A stretch of DNA of 64,000 nucleotides from Amycolatopsis sp. NBC_00345 (GTDB taxonomy: Bacteria > Actinomycetota > Actinomycetes > Mycobacteriales > Pseudonocardiaceae). Where the stretch lies: NCBI RefSeq assembly GCF_036116635.1, contig NZ_CP107995.1:8308001-8372000 (forward strand), in the 5' to 3' direction. The notes beneath the pieces were generated by a model. The model worked only from the letters and a program-made list of their open reading frames with translations. It was not told the DNA's origin and made no database searches. Below, piece by piece: positions 15,601-24,330 of this stretch (positions are counted from its first letter, which is position 1; each line of letters begins with the position of its first letter). The position numbers and the translations under genes were made by a program.

Positions 15601-16460
15601 TGTTCCAGCTGGATTCCCGGACGGCCGAGCGGCTGGCCGAGGTGATAGTCGACATGGGCGGTCCATATGAGCGCAAGGGCTACCAGCTCACGCAGCTGTT
15701 GACGAGCGCCGGATGGACTGATCCGCCCGAGTACGACGGTTCCCCGCGAATCCCGTGGCTGTGCGAGCAGTTGGAGGAGCGGCGGGAGAACCGCGTGGAG
15801 ATCGAGCGGCTCCTGTGCCGGGTGTGTGATCCGATCGAGTACGACGAAGGACCTGTTGTAGCCGAGGAATTCCGCCTCGTGGTGAACGAAAAGATCGCGC
15901 CGGAAGGCCTGGTCGTCACCTACGTGTCCGGTCGGCCGGTGATCGGCCGCCTCGGGCCGGACGGGAAGCAGCCGACGTTCTCCGAGCCCGCGGACTTCCG
16001 CCGGCGGCTGGAAGGGCTGCTGTCGGACTCGTCGACCGTCGACCTGCTGATGGGCAGGGTCGAGGAGACCCGCATCTGCGAGACCGGCGGCGCCTACACG
16101 ATGGCGGTCATCGGGATCGGCAGTATCGTCGAAGGCCTTCTGCTCGAGCTGCTCCTGGAACGGGACGATGAGCTGAGGACGAAGGGATTCCCGGACAACC
16201 GGGACCCGGCCGGGCAGCGCCGGAAGAACGCCAGCCGGGTCACCTTGGAGCAGTTGATCGACACAGCCCATGGGAAGGACTGGATTCAGCTGGACGCCGC
16301 AACCTTCGTCCACAACGTCCGCGATTTTCGCAACTTCGTGCATCCGCGTAAAGAGCTGGCGGAGCGACCACGATTCGACCGCGACAGTGTGATGTTGTGC
16401 TGGGCGCCGGTCCATGCGCTGCTGAACGATCTTGAAGAGAACGTGCCCGCGAGATCCTGA
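15600..16460 (+). CDS. HEPN-like protein coupled to helicase-nuclease
   Basis: 286-residue soluble protein. The ATG overlaps the helicase stop (TGATG) and has a strong GGAGGAG Shine-Dalgarno inside the helicase 3' end, so the pair is co-translated. The N-terminal half (1-130) resembles N-terminal regions of abortive-infection proteins (inference; no family assigned). The C-terminal half is helical and carries R241-x6-H248 in RDFRNFVH, the R-x4-6-H motif of HEPN ribonucleases, within NVRDFRNFVHPRKEL. HEPN proteins commonly act as RNA-cleaving effectors in defence and toxin systems. A DUF4145-like structural HEPN without nuclease activity is the alternative. Confidence 0.6.
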   Translation: MFQLDSRTAERLAEVIVDMGGPYERKGYQLTQLLTSAGWTDPPEYDGSPRIPWLCEQLEERRENRVEIERLLCRVCDPIEYDEGPVVAEEFRLVVNEKIAPEGLVVTYVSGRPVIGRLGPDGKQPTFSEPADFRRRLEGLLSDSSTVDLLMGRVEETRICETGGAYTMAVIGIGSIVEGLLLELLLERDDELRTKGFPDNRDPAGQRRKNASRVTLEQLIDTAHGKDWIQLDAATFVHNVRDFRNFVHPRKELAERPRFDRDSVMLCWAPVHALLNDLEENVPARS

Positions 16461-16510
16461 GAATCAGCGAGGTGGTGCGACCGGATTTCCGATCGCACCA
16501 CCTAGCATCG

Positions 16511-17323
16511 TCACTTTTCGCAAGCCACGCCGTCGCCGTCGCGGTCCAGTTTTCGGCTGTAGCCGGGTTGTCCGGCGTAGAGCGGATCGGCATGTGCTGC
16601 TCGGACCGCGGTGCAGTTCTTGTAGTAGACGGACGAGGAATTGTCGGGCGCCGGGGCCTGCTCTTCGGTGGGGGCTGGGGCGGGCGCCGCCTTCTCGGGT
16701 GCGGGGGCGGGTGCGGGTGCTGGGGCAGCCGGGGGCGCGGGCGGGGCGGGCGTCGGCGCGTCGATCGTGCCGTTGCAGGGCGCGGCCCAGAGGCCGACGG
16801 CGGTCTGGCTGGCGGTGTTTTGCAGCGCTTGCAGTGACGTCGAGACGGCGTCGGCGGCGTACTTGGCGAAGCCGCCGGAGATCGCCGCGGTCGCGTAGTC
16901 GGAGCCGTCGAGCAGGGCCAACGCCACGCCGGAAGCGGTGTCGGTGGTCAGCTTGACCGGAGCGCCGACGAGTTTTGCGGTCGCCCAGGTCAGCGTCTCC
17001 GCTGCGTAACAGTTGTTCCCGGTCGCGACGGTGACACCGAGGACGTGCACCGTGCGGTGGGTCCCGTCGCTGGCCGCGAGTTCGACGGTGGCGCCGTCGG
17101 TCACCTTGTCGACGGTGAACGTGACCGGTGGCGGCGGGGCGGCCGGCGAGGACGAGGTCGTGGCCGGCGCTTGCGGGGCCGCGAGCGGCTGCGTCGGCGT
17201 TTGGGGGGCCTTGCCGAAGATCGCGCCGAGGACGAACAGGACCACGAAAACGCCGAGAGTGGCCATCAGCCACTTCGGAAAACGCCGCCAGGGGCGGGCC
17301 GCGGGAGCAGGGGTCGGGTGCAT
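16511..17323 (-). CDS. Membrane-anchored SNase-like/excalibur protein
   Basis: 270 residues. An N-terminal cytosolic stretch, one transmembrane helix (about 18-38), then a staphylococcal-nuclease-like fold (VDKVTDGATVEL ... LVGAPVKL), a long Ala/Pro-rich linker and a C-terminal excalibur domain (YYKNCTAVRAAH ... DRDGDGVACEK). The nuclease core lacks the usual DGDT and RLxGIDxPE residues, so catalysis is unlikely. Probably an extracellular calcium-binding wall protein. ATG start with GAGGA eight bases upstream. It has no sortase-type tail, unlike the excalibur protein at 10174. Confidence 0.75.
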   Translation of the reverse strand: MHPTPAPAARPWRRFPKWLMATLGVFVVLFVLGAIFGKAPQTPTQPLAAPQAPATTSSSPAAPPPPVTFTVDKVTDGATVELAASDGTHRTVHVLGVTVATGNNCYAAETLTWATAKLVGAPVKLTTDTASGVALALLDGSDYATAAISGGFAKYAADAVSTSLQALQNTASQTAVGLWAAPCNGTIDAPTPAPPAPPAAPAPAPAPAPEKAAPAPAPTEEQAPAPDNSSSVYYKNCTAVRAAHADPLYAGQPGYSRKLDRDGDGVACEK

Positions 17324-17425
17324 TCGGGAATTCCTCGTTCCTCAATTTCGATCTTGTGAGGATATTTTCGCGGGAAAACCCCGCCGCGTTACGGCGATGA
17401 CGTGCAGCTGACGTGAAACTGTCCA

Positions 17426-17454
17426 CTGTCACTCGAACGGTCCTGGTTTATCGT
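17426..17454 (+). promoter_or_regulatory. Promoter upstream of DnaQ/TerB-like gene
   Basis: CTGTCA (17426-17431), 17-bp spacer, TATCGT (17449-17454). Predicted start near 17461, which leaves GTG 17483 and ATG 17558 both possible. Confidence 0.45.
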
Positions 17455-17482
17455 CACAGGAGCGTCACGGATTTCGAAACCG

Positions 17483-19453
17483 GTGGAAATGATGTCACAT
17501 TCGCCGGGCCGCAGACGATCTTCATCCGAACCCCCTCCGGCAGAAAGTGCGCAGGTCATGGCCGAGTTGATCGAATTATTGCCGCTCACGCGAGACGGAC
17601 GGGTGTCTGCGCGCGAAGCCGACTTCACCGCGATCGACGTGAAGACCACGGGCCTGCACACGGGCCGCGTCGTCGAACTCGGGGTGGTGCGCGTCCGCGC
17701 CGACGGGACGGTGCGCGGCGAGCTGTCGACGCTCGTCTCGCCGGGGTGCGCGCTGCCGCCCGGGCCGCACCGGATCAATGGGGACGAGCTGGCCATGGCG
17801 CCGTCGTTCGGTGACGTGCTCGGACCGTTGCTCGACCTGTGCCGCGGCGCCGTGATCGTGGCGCACGACCTCCCGTCGACGTTGGGGTTCCTCGCCGCGG
17901 AAGGCGCGCGGCTGGGTGTCCGGCTGCCGGTGCTGCCTGGGGTTTCGACGATGCGCGCGGCGCAGGAGGTGGTGCGCCTGCCGAACTACCGGCTGGGCAC
18001 GATCGCGCGGGCGCTCGGCATCGGCGACTACCCGCCGTACCTCGCGTTGGCGTCGGCTCGGGTCTGCGCGCGGGTGGTGACCGCGCTCGTCGGCGCGCAC
18101 GGTCTGGGCTTCACGGCGCCGCCGAAGTTCCCGGAGCTGCCGCGGTTCGCGGCCGGCGGCCGGATTCTCGGCCGCCCGGACGTCGATGTCGTCGAGAACG
18201 GCTGGATGTCCGGGGTGGTCGACCGGGTCGTCGCCGAGCCTTCGGACTCGACGGTGGCGCAGGCGTATCTGGACTTGCTCGCGGAGTCCGTCGGCGACCA
18301 GCACCTGTCGGGCGAGGAGGTGTGGGCGCTGGCCGGACTCGCGGCCGACGCCGGGATGAGCGAGCCGGACGTCCGGCGCATCCACCACGGTTTTGTGTCC
18401 GCCCTCCGCGCGGTCGCGGAGGCGGACGGCGTGGTGACGACGGCGGAGGACCGCGAGCTGCACCAGGTCGCGGCGGCACTCGGCGTCCCGGAGGTCGTCG
18501 ACGGCCTCCGCCCCACGGCTTCCGGGAGGGTGACGCGCGTGCTGGTCCTCGGCACGACGGCGGCGGCGGACCGGCTGCGCGCTCGCGTGCTCGCCGAGGG
18601 GGTGCAGCTGGCGAAGAAGCTGACGGCCTCGGTTACGCACCTCGCGCACGACGACAGCGTGTCGCCGGCTGAGCCGCGGTTGGCGCGGGCTGTCGGGCTG
18701 GGGGCTGAGGTGGTGGCGGTCGGGGCGGCGACGGTCGCGCTGGGGTTTGAGCCGGGGGCTGGGACTTGGGCGGCGCGGGATTTGCGGGGCGAGCCTGAGT
18801 TGGGAGCGGCGGGAGTCCTGGGGGCTGAGCCGGTGGTGGCGCGGGCTTCGGAGGGCGGACCGGTGTGGCCGGTGGCGGATCCGACGGAGGCGGCGCGACG
18901 GGCGGATTCGATGGAGGTGACACGGTCGGAGGAGGAGATGCTGCCGTGGGAGGAGGCACGGCCGTGGGAAGAGATGCGGCCGCGGGAGGTGACACGGCCG
19001 GAGGAGGAGATGCGGCCGCGGGAGGAAATGCGGCCGCAGGAGGAGGCACGGCCGCGGGAGGAAACGCGACCTCAGGAGGAGACGCGCCAGTTCGCCCCAG
19101 TGGCTGTTCCCGCGCCCCGCGGCGAGCCCGTTCCTGGCGAGGTCGCCGGCGCCGCGGTCCCACGTCCGGCACCGCGCAGCACCGCACCGCGTTCCAACGG
19201 ACCGGTGGCCGCTGATCCTCCGCCCGCCGGTCTCGCGGCCGTGCCGGCGAAGGGCCCAGCGCAGGTGGCGTCGACGGTGGCCGGCCGGGTCATGATGGGA
19301 ATCGGGCTGCTGCTGATGTTCATCACCGTCGCCGCGATGTTCGGTGGGGCGGCGGTGGGTGCGGGGATCTTCCTTGCCGTCATCGGGATCGGCCTGCTGG
19401 TCGGGGGCTGGCTGGTGGGGGAGAAGGGGCAGCGGCCGTCCGTGGGCGCCTGA
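17483..19453 (+). CDS. Degraded DnaQ-exonuclease fold/TerB/BRCT membrane protein
   Basis: 656 residues from GTG 17483 (631 from ATG 17558, where similarity to the exonuclease fold soon begins). Domain order: a DEDDh-type exonuclease fold (about 45-205); a TerB-like helical domain (AYLDLLAESVGDQHL ... EADGVVTTAEDREL); a BRCT-like domain (RVTRVLVLGTT ... VTHLAHDD); a charged low-complexity region with 6-residue repeats; and two transmembrane helices at the C-terminus. Exonuclease catalytic residues are largely lost: DxE is DVK, the ExoII Asp is Thr (AHDLPSTLGF), and the ExoIII His/Asp are Tyr/Ser (PYLALASAR). It is probably a binding or scaffold module rather than a nuclease. No close neighbour explains its role. 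Confidence 0.7.
   Translation: MEMMSHSPGRRRSSSEPPPAESAQVMAELIELLPLTRDGRVSAREADFTAIDVKTTGLHTGRVVELGVVRVRADGTVRGELSTLVSPGCALPPGPHRINGDELAMAPSFGDVLGPLLDLCRGAVIVAHDLPSTLGFLAAEGARLGVRLPVLPGVSTMRAAQEVVRLPNYRLGTIARALGIGDYPPYLALASARVCARVVTALVGAHGLGFTAPPKFPELPRFAAGGRILGRPDVDVVENGWMSGVVDRVVAEPSDSTVAQAYLDLLAESVGDQHLSGEEVWALAGLAADAGMSEPDVRRIHHGFVSALRAVAEADGVVTTAEDRELHQVAAALGVPEVVDGLRPTASGRVTRVLVLGTTAAADRLRARVLAEGVQLAKKLTASVTHLAHDDSVSPAEPRLARAVGLGAEVVAVGAATVALGFEPGAGTWAARDLRGEPELGAAGVLGAEPVVARASEGGPVWPVADPTEAARRADSMEVTRSEEEMLPWEEARPWEEMRPREVTRPEEEMRPREEMRPQEEARPREETRPQEETRQFAPVAVPAPRGEPVPGEVAGAAVPRPAPRSTAPRSNGPVAADPPPAGLAAVPAKGPAQVASTVAGRVMMGIGLLLMFITVAAMFGGAAVGAGIFLAVIGIGLLVGGWLVGEKGQRPSVGA
18941..19084 (+). 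repeat. Eight in-frame 18-bp repeats (RPxEEx)
   Basis: Eight contiguous 18-bp units encode six-residue motifs LPWEEA, RPWEEM, RPREVT, RPEEEM, RPREEM, RPQEEA, RPREET and RPQEET. They form a highly charged linker before the membrane segments. Confidence 0.85.
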
Positions 19454-19460
19454 ACGCCGG

Positions 19461-19781
19461 TCACTTCTCCAGCGGCGGGAAACGGGTCTCGTTGCGGTCG
19501 ATCTTCGCGTTGGCCGCGGCGAGGAGGTCGATGCCCAGCGAGTCGGCGAGGCTGACCAGGTAGAGGGTGACGTCGGCGATTTCGTCCTGGACGTTGAACT
19601 CCATGGCCGGGTCGGTGCGCCAGGCGGCGGCCTCTTCCGGCGTCAGCCACTGGAACAGGGAGATCAGCTCACCCACTTCGCCGGACAGCGCCATGACGAG
19701 ATTCTTCGGGGTGTGGAACGATTCCCAGTCGCGGGCGGCGGCGAAGTCGCGCAGGCGCTGGATGAGGTCTTCGAGGTTCAC
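19461..19781 (-). CDS. MazG-like nucleotide pyrophosphohydrolase
   Basis: 106-residue all-alpha NTP pyrophosphatase of the MazG/dCTPase (RS21-C6) type that hydrolyses (d)NTPs to monophosphates, a house-cleaning role. The metal-binding motifs are EVGELISLFQW (ExxE-type) and DEIADVTLYL (ExxD-type), in the usual spacing. Length is normal for the single-domain family. GTG start with no clear Shine-Dalgarno; GATAGT lies eight bases upstream on the minus strand and may be a leaderless -10. Convergent with the DnaQ-like gene, with stops 7 bp apart. Confidence 0.85.
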   Translation of the reverse strand: MNLEDLIQRLRDFAAARDWESFHTPKNLVMALSGEVGELISLFQWLTPEEAAAWRTDPAMEFNVQDEIADVTLYLVSLADSLGIDLLAAANAKIDRNETRFPPLEK

Positions 19782-19928
19782 CGGGACTGACTATCACGCC
19801 GGTCACGCACCGCTGCCGGCCGCATATCCGCAGGCCCGGCGCTGGTCACCCGCGGTGCGCGGCTACTCCGGAAAGAGCACGCAGTTGGCCCACACGCACG
19901 ACAGAGGCCATACGGCAGACTGGTCCGC

Positions 19929-21266
19929 GTGACTGCTCCCCCGGATCTGCGCCCCTACCTGCGTACCTTGGACGCGGAGACGCTGGCGGAGCTGCTCTAC
20001 GACCAGGCTCAGCGTGACCCTGAGTTACGGCATTCACTCGAACTGCGAGCCGCCACCCAATCCGGTGACGTCACGGAGGCGCACCGCCTGCTCGACACCG
20101 CGGTGTCCGACGGCAACATGGAGTACACCGCGAAGGTCGGCGCAGTGCTGGACACGCTGCAACGGCTGCTCGACGCCGGCAGCCGCGCGGACCTGGCCCC
20201 GCTGGCGCGCCGCACGGTCGACGACATCGGCGAGATGCTGGAGCAGTCCGGGGACCCGTCGGGCGATCTCGGCGACCGGCTGGAGCGCGCCGTCGAGTTG
20301 TACGCCCGCGCGTGCGTCGCGCGGCCGCCGGATCCCGACCAGCTGGCCGACTGGATCCTCGAGGCGGAGTTCGACGGCCTCGGCCGCCCGGCGATCGAGC
20401 TGGCCGAATTCGCGAAAGCGTTGGGAGACCGTGGACTCGACCGGATCAAGTCCACTGTGGACGATGTCGTCGCGGTCGGCGCCACCGGATACCGACGCGA
20501 CGTCGCGGAGCGGCTGCTGGAGGAGCTGGCCGAGGTTCGCGGGGACGTCGACGGGCTCGTCGCCATCTTGTCCGCGAAGCCGCCGCGGGTGGACGTCAGC
20601 CTGAAGATCGTGCGTGTGCTTCGCGCGGCCGGACGGCATAGCGAGGCCATCGCTCACGCCGCGCGAGCGCTCACGCCGCACAAGGCGCCCGCGCCGCCGG
20701 AGCCCGAGGACGAGACGGTTGCCTTGCGCCGCAAGGAGTTCAACGCCGAGCCGGGGCAGGTCACGTACATCGCGTTGCGGGACGCGTCGGTCGAGGCCGG
20801 TGTCTGGTCCGTACAGCGTGTCGGCGCGTTGAAGCAGCTTCGCGAGCGCGCGGGCGAGAACGATGAAGGCGCCGAAGAGCTGGCGCGCGCTCTGCTCGCC
20901 GAAGGACGGCCGGACGAGGCGTGGCGCGCGTGCGTCCGCTTCGGCGGCTCGCTGGACCTGCGCGTCGAGCTGGCCGCGCTGCGCGAAGCCGAGCACCCGG
21001 CCGAGACGATCCCTGTCTACCGGACCCAGGTCGAGCGGCTGATCGAGCAGAAGGACCCACAGTCCTACCGCGAAGCGGCGAAGCACCTGAAGAAGCTGCG
21101 GACGCTCCACAAGCGTGCCGGGACGGCGGAGGAGTTCACCGGGTACCTGGCCGATCTGGTGGCCGTGCACCGGCGTAAGACGCGGCTGATCGCCGAGGTG
21201 CGCGCGGCCCGGATCGCGCTGCCCAAGCCCCGTAGCCAGCCCGCCGCGGACTCGCTGACCAGCTGA
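19929..21266 (+). CDS. Helical-repeat protein of unknown function
   Basis: 445 residues, almost entirely alpha-helical, soluble, acidic. It begins with PYLRTLDAETLAELLYDQAQRDPELRHSL, a pattern seen in the DUF6880-like/SWIM-associated proteins of actinomycetes, and continues with pairs of helices suggestive of TPR/HEAT-like repeats. No catalytic motif is seen. GTG start; no Shine-Dalgarno, and CAGACT seven bases upstream may be a leaderless -10. The next gene is on the same strand after 95 bp, so they may be co-transcribed. Confidence 0.6.
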   Translation: MTAPPDLRPYLRTLDAETLAELLYDQAQRDPELRHSLELRAATQSGDVTEAHRLLDTAVSDGNMEYTAKVGAVLDTLQRLLDAGSRADLAPLARRTVDDIGEMLEQSGDPSGDLGDRLERAVELYARACVARPPDPDQLADWILEAEFDGLGRPAIELAEFAKALGDRGLDRIKSTVDDVVAVGATGYRRDVAERLLEELAEVRGDVDGLVAILSAKPPRVDVSLKIVRVLRAAGRHSEAIAHAARALTPHKAPAPPEPEDETVALRRKEFNAEPGQVTYIALRDASVEAGVWSVQRVGALKQLRERAGENDEGAEELARALLAEGRPDEAWRACVRFGGSLDLRVELAALREAEHPAETIPVYRTQVERLIEQKDPQSYREAAKHLKKLRTLHKRAGTAEEFTGYLADLVAVHRRKTRLIAEVRAARIALPKPRSQPAADSLTS

Positions 21267-21361
21267 AACCCCGGGCTCGCGCCGATCGCCCGTGCGGAAC
21301 CACATGCGGGCCCGCCGCGACCAAGCTCCCGCGAGTCCGCGCCGGTGCCCTCGATGCAACG

Positions 21362-22915
21362 ATGTTCGGCATGAGCCCGGTGAGTCGCGCCCGCAAGAAG
21401 AACCCGCAGCCCGCAGCGCACAGCGTGAACGGCCTGTTCAAGGACGTCCTCCGGGACTTCTCCGGACTGGCGGCCGAGCCCGGCCCGTTCGACGTCGAGC
21501 TGCTCGCGTCCGAGGTGCTCGGGCAGTGGTGGGACCTGGCGATCGAGGGTGACGCCGAGGGCGGCGAGCAGCTGGGGCTGGAGCTGATCGCGTTCGCGCA
21601 GCGCAAGATCACGCCCGGGGCGGCGGCGCTGCTGGCCGCGTTGAAGGTCGTCGCGGAGACCGATGAGGAGCGCACGGCGGCGGCCGACGCGCTCGGCGTG
21701 GTGCTGGGCCGCGGCATTCCGGAGCCGGAGTGGGCGGCGTCGGTCGGCCAGGTGACGGTCGGCGAGTGCTGGCTCACCGGCGACGTCTACGGCGACGAGT
21801 CCTCGCTGCTGTGCGTGTTCTCTCGTGGCGACGCGACGCTGGGGCTGTTGGCGCTGCTGGACTTCACCGAACGCGGCCGCGTGCGCGACCTCGTGGTCAT
21901 CGACGCGCCGATCGAGGTGCTGACCGAGATGCGCGCGCAGGCCGCGGAGGACGCGGAGCTGGTGGTGCTGGAGAAGATCGAGCCCGCGGACGCGCACCGC
22001 CTGCTCGTCGACGGCATCGCCGAGACCGACGGGATGGAGGAGCCCGAGGTCGGCGCGGACTACGCGCGGTTCCACGCCATCGCGCTGACCTGGTGCCGGG
22101 CGCTGCCCGAGCCGTCGGCGTCGCCGTCGGTGGAGGAGTGGACTCCCGAGCAGCGTGAGGCGGCCGTGGACGAGTTCCTCGCGGCGTCCGGGCTGGAGGA
22201 GCGGGAGATCGCGCGGCTGCTCGTGGACCACGGGTGCGGCACCGAGCCCGCGAACCCACTGCGCGTCGGGCCGGAGAAGCTGGCGCGGTTCCTCGAGGCG
22301 CTGCTCGGCGGCGAGTACGAGCTGGAGGACGAGGACGCACTGGCGCCGGTGGTGCTGGCGTGGGCCGCGTGGGCGGGCGCGCGGGACGGGCGGTCGGAGG
22401 TCGCGGTGGCGGCGCTGGTCGCGGACGTCACCGAGTATCTGGAGGAGTACCTCGCCGAGGAGCCGGACGAGGACGAGCCGAACGACTACCTCGACGGCAC
22501 CGAGTCCCCGGAGGAGGTGCTGGCCGTTGTCGAGCGTCGCCGCTTCGCGGTGCCTTCGCTGGACACAGTGATCGGCGACGAGGAGCTGACCGACCTCGAC
22601 CCTGGCGACCCGGAGCAGCGCCGTCTGCTGGTGATCGGCGAGCACCCGGAGTACCACGAGTCACTGGCGGACGACTCCTTCGACGGCGAGCCGCGGCTGC
22701 ACCTGGCGCTGAAGACGACGCTGGTGGACCAGCTCTGGGACGACTCCCCCGAGGAGGTCTGGCCGGCGGCGCTGCGGCTGGCCGAGCGGGGCCTGTCGCG
22801 CGACGAGGTGCTGGGGGAACTGGTCGCGGTCCTGGAAGGACAGCTGGAGGAGACCGGGGAAGACCGGCTGGACTACGACCTGGACGGGTACCGGGAGGCG
22901 TTGGAGCAGGTCTGA
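21362..22915 (+). CDS. Acidic protein with DUF1841-like C-terminus
   Basis: 517 residues, strongly acidic (runs such as EELTDLDPGDPEQ and EEPDEDEPNDY). The first 40 residues are basic. The last 90 residues (EHPEYHESL, PRLHLALKTTLVDQLW, and RLAERGLSRDEVLGEL) resemble DUF1841. The middle is not recognised. ATG 21362 or ATG 21371 could be the start. The stop codon lies at the edge of the palindrome at 22914-22963, which may end transcription. Function unknown. Confidence 0.65.
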   Translation: MFGMSPVSRARKKNPQPAAHSVNGLFKDVLRDFSGLAAEPGPFDVELLASEVLGQWWDLAIEGDAEGGEQLGLELIAFAQRKITPGAAALLAALKVVAETDEERTAAADALGVVLGRGIPEPEWAASVGQVTVGECWLTGDVYGDESSLLCVFSRGDATLGLLALLDFTERGRVRDLVVIDAPIEVLTEMRAQAAEDAELVVLEKIEPADAHRLLVDGIAETDGMEEPEVGADYARFHAIALTWCRALPEPSASPSVEEWTPEQREAAVDEFLAASGLEEREIARLLVDHGCGTEPANPLRVGPEKLARFLEALLGGEYELEDEDALAPVVLAWAAWAGARDGRSEVAVAALVADVTEYLEEYLAEEPDEDEPNDYLDGTESPEEVLAVVERRRFAVPSLDTVIGDEELTDLDPGDPEQRRLLVIGEHPEYHESLADDSFDGEPRLHLALKTTLVDQLWDDSPEEVWPAALRLAERGLSRDEVLGELVAVLEGQLEETGEDRLDYDLDGYREALEQV

Positions 22916-22963
22916 CTCGTGAGTGGCGATGACGGTTAGAACCGTCATCGCCACTCACGAGTC
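22914..22963. repeat. Family A palindrome, copy 1 (perfect 24-bp arms)
   Basis: Perfect inverted repeat with 24-bp arms (22914-22937 and 22940-22963) and a 2-base loop, with core CTCGTGAGTGGCGATGACGG. It overlaps the stop codon of the upstream gene and lies 2 bp from the stop of the convergent small gene. It could act as a bidirectional terminator. Related copies are at 26582 and 58831. Confidence 0.85.
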
Positions 22964-22965
22964 CT

Positions 22966-23115
22966 TCACGGACTCGGCCGGACGGGGGCGGCGGCCTTGG
23001 AGCGGCGCTCTTGCAGGGCCTCGTCGAAGTCGACTACGAGGGTGCCGGCCGCCATGGCCACCAGCAGGGTCAGGCCGAGTACTGCGCCGATCCAAGTCAG
23101 GACGATGGTGAGCAT
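22966..23115 (-). CDS. Small single-span membrane protein, 49 residues
   Basis: Starts MLTIVLTWIGAVLG; a hydrophobic segment (about 2-24) is followed by a charged tail (DFDEALQERRSKAAAP). The ATG is preceded by a strong GGAGGAGG Shine-Dalgarno about seven bases upstream, the main evidence that it is real. Codon bias fits the chromosome. Function unknown; it may be a small membrane regulator. It ends 2 bp from the family A palindrome. Confidence 0.6.
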   Translation of the reverse strand: MLTIVLTWIGAVLGLTLLVAMAAGTLVVDFDEALQERRSKAAAPVRPSP

Positions 23116-23276
23116 TGTGGCCTCCTCCCCAGGTCAGAGTGGATTACTGGTGAGTTCAGGGTCGCTTTCGCGAGGCTGTGCCGGTATCGGCCAACCGGTT
23201 AGGAAAGCCCTGGCCGATCGGCCGATCGGCCAGCCCAGGGTGACCCGGCGACGGCCGTGTGAGTGAACCGAGGGCT

Positions 23277-24209
23277 TCAGAGCTTGCGGAGCCGGACGCG
23301 GTTGATGGTGTGGTCCGCGTCCTTGCGCAGCACCAAAGTCGCCCGGGGACGGGTCGGCTTGATGTTCTCCATCAGGTTCGGCTCGTTGATCGTGCTCCAC
23401 AGGTGCCGGGCCTCTTCGCGGGCCTCGTCGTCGGGCAGGCCGGCGAAGTGGTGGAAGTGCGACGCCGGGTCCGAGAACGCCGTGTGGCGCAGCTTCAGGA
23501 AGCGCTCCACGTACCAGCGCTCGATGTCATCGGTGTGGGCGTCGACGTAGATGGAGAAGTCGAACAGGTCCGAAACGGTCAGCCGCGGGCCGGGCTGCAG
23601 GACGTTCAGGCCCTCGATGATCAGGATGTCCGGACGCTCCACCACCTGCTCCTGACCAGGCAGGATGTCGTACGCGAGGTGCGAGTACACCGGTGCCGAC
23701 ACGTGCTCGGCGCCAGACTTCACCTCGGTGACGAACCGCAGCAGCGCGCGCCGGTCGTAGCTCTCCGGGAAGCCCTTGCGGTGCATGATGCCGCGCCGGG
23801 TCAGCTCGGTGCGCGGGTACAGGAAGCCGTCCGTGGTCACCAGGTCCACGCGCGGGTGATCCGGCCAGCGGGCGAGCAGCGTGCGCAGGATGCGGGCCGT
23901 GGTCGACTTGCCGACCGCGACGCTGCCCGCGATGCCGATCACGAACGGGACCTTCGTGCCGCGGCAGTCCTCGCCGAGGAACGTGGTGGTGGCTTCGTAC
24001 AGTTGCTGGCGCGCCTTCACCTGCAGGTTGATCAGCCTCGAAAGCGGCAGGTAGACCTCCGCGACCTCGGCCAGGTCGACCTGCTCGCCGAGCCCGCGCA
24101 ATCGCACGAGCTCGTCGGCGGTCAGCGGCAGTGGCGTCGAACTGCGCAGCTCACGCCACTGCTCCCGGTGAAGCTCGACGTAAGGGCTGAGTTCACGGAC
24201 CCGGGTCAT
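23277..24209 (-). CDS. coaA: Type I pantothenate kinase
   Basis: 310-residue cytosolic enzyme that phosphorylates pantothenate, the first step of CoA synthesis. P-loop GIAGSVAVGKST, then DLVTTDGFLYP, HRKGFPESYD, PVYSHLAYDI and IIEGLNVLQ, all signatures of the CoaA family; length is typical. ATG 24209 is chosen because GAGGAG lies six bases upstream and the protein then begins MTRVRELSPYVEL; the open frame continues to 24278 without support. Single gene on the minus strand, facing the 49-residue gene's region. Confidence 0.93.
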   Translation of the reverse strand: MTRVRELSPYVELHREQWRELRSSTPLPLTADELVRLRGLGEQVDLAEVAEVYLPLSRLINLQVKARQQLYEATTTFLGEDCRGTKVPFVIGIAGSVAVGKSTTARILRTLLARWPDHPRVDLVTTDGFLYPRTELTRRGIMHRKGFPESYDRRALLRFVTEVKSGAEHVSAPVYSHLAYDILPGQEQVVERPDILIIEGLNVLQPGPRLTVSDLFDFSIYVDAHTDDIERWYVERFLKLRHTAFSDPASHFHHFAGLPDDEAREEARHLWSTINEPNLMENIKPTRPRATLVLRKDADHTINRVRLRKL

Positions 24210-24330
24210 CGCACACTCCTCGGCCGTCGCCTGCGCTGGCTCCGTTAAATGCTCTTCCAACGGTAGGGCCAACCGCACGTGAAAGCGCTGTGATGTGATG
24301 CACGCGCCCCTATCCTGCGGCCAGCGAAGA

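Noticed and set aside
21065..22657. 530-residue minus-strand frame under the DUF1841-like gene
   Set aside because: Arg/Gln/Leu-rich shadow without domains or start signals.
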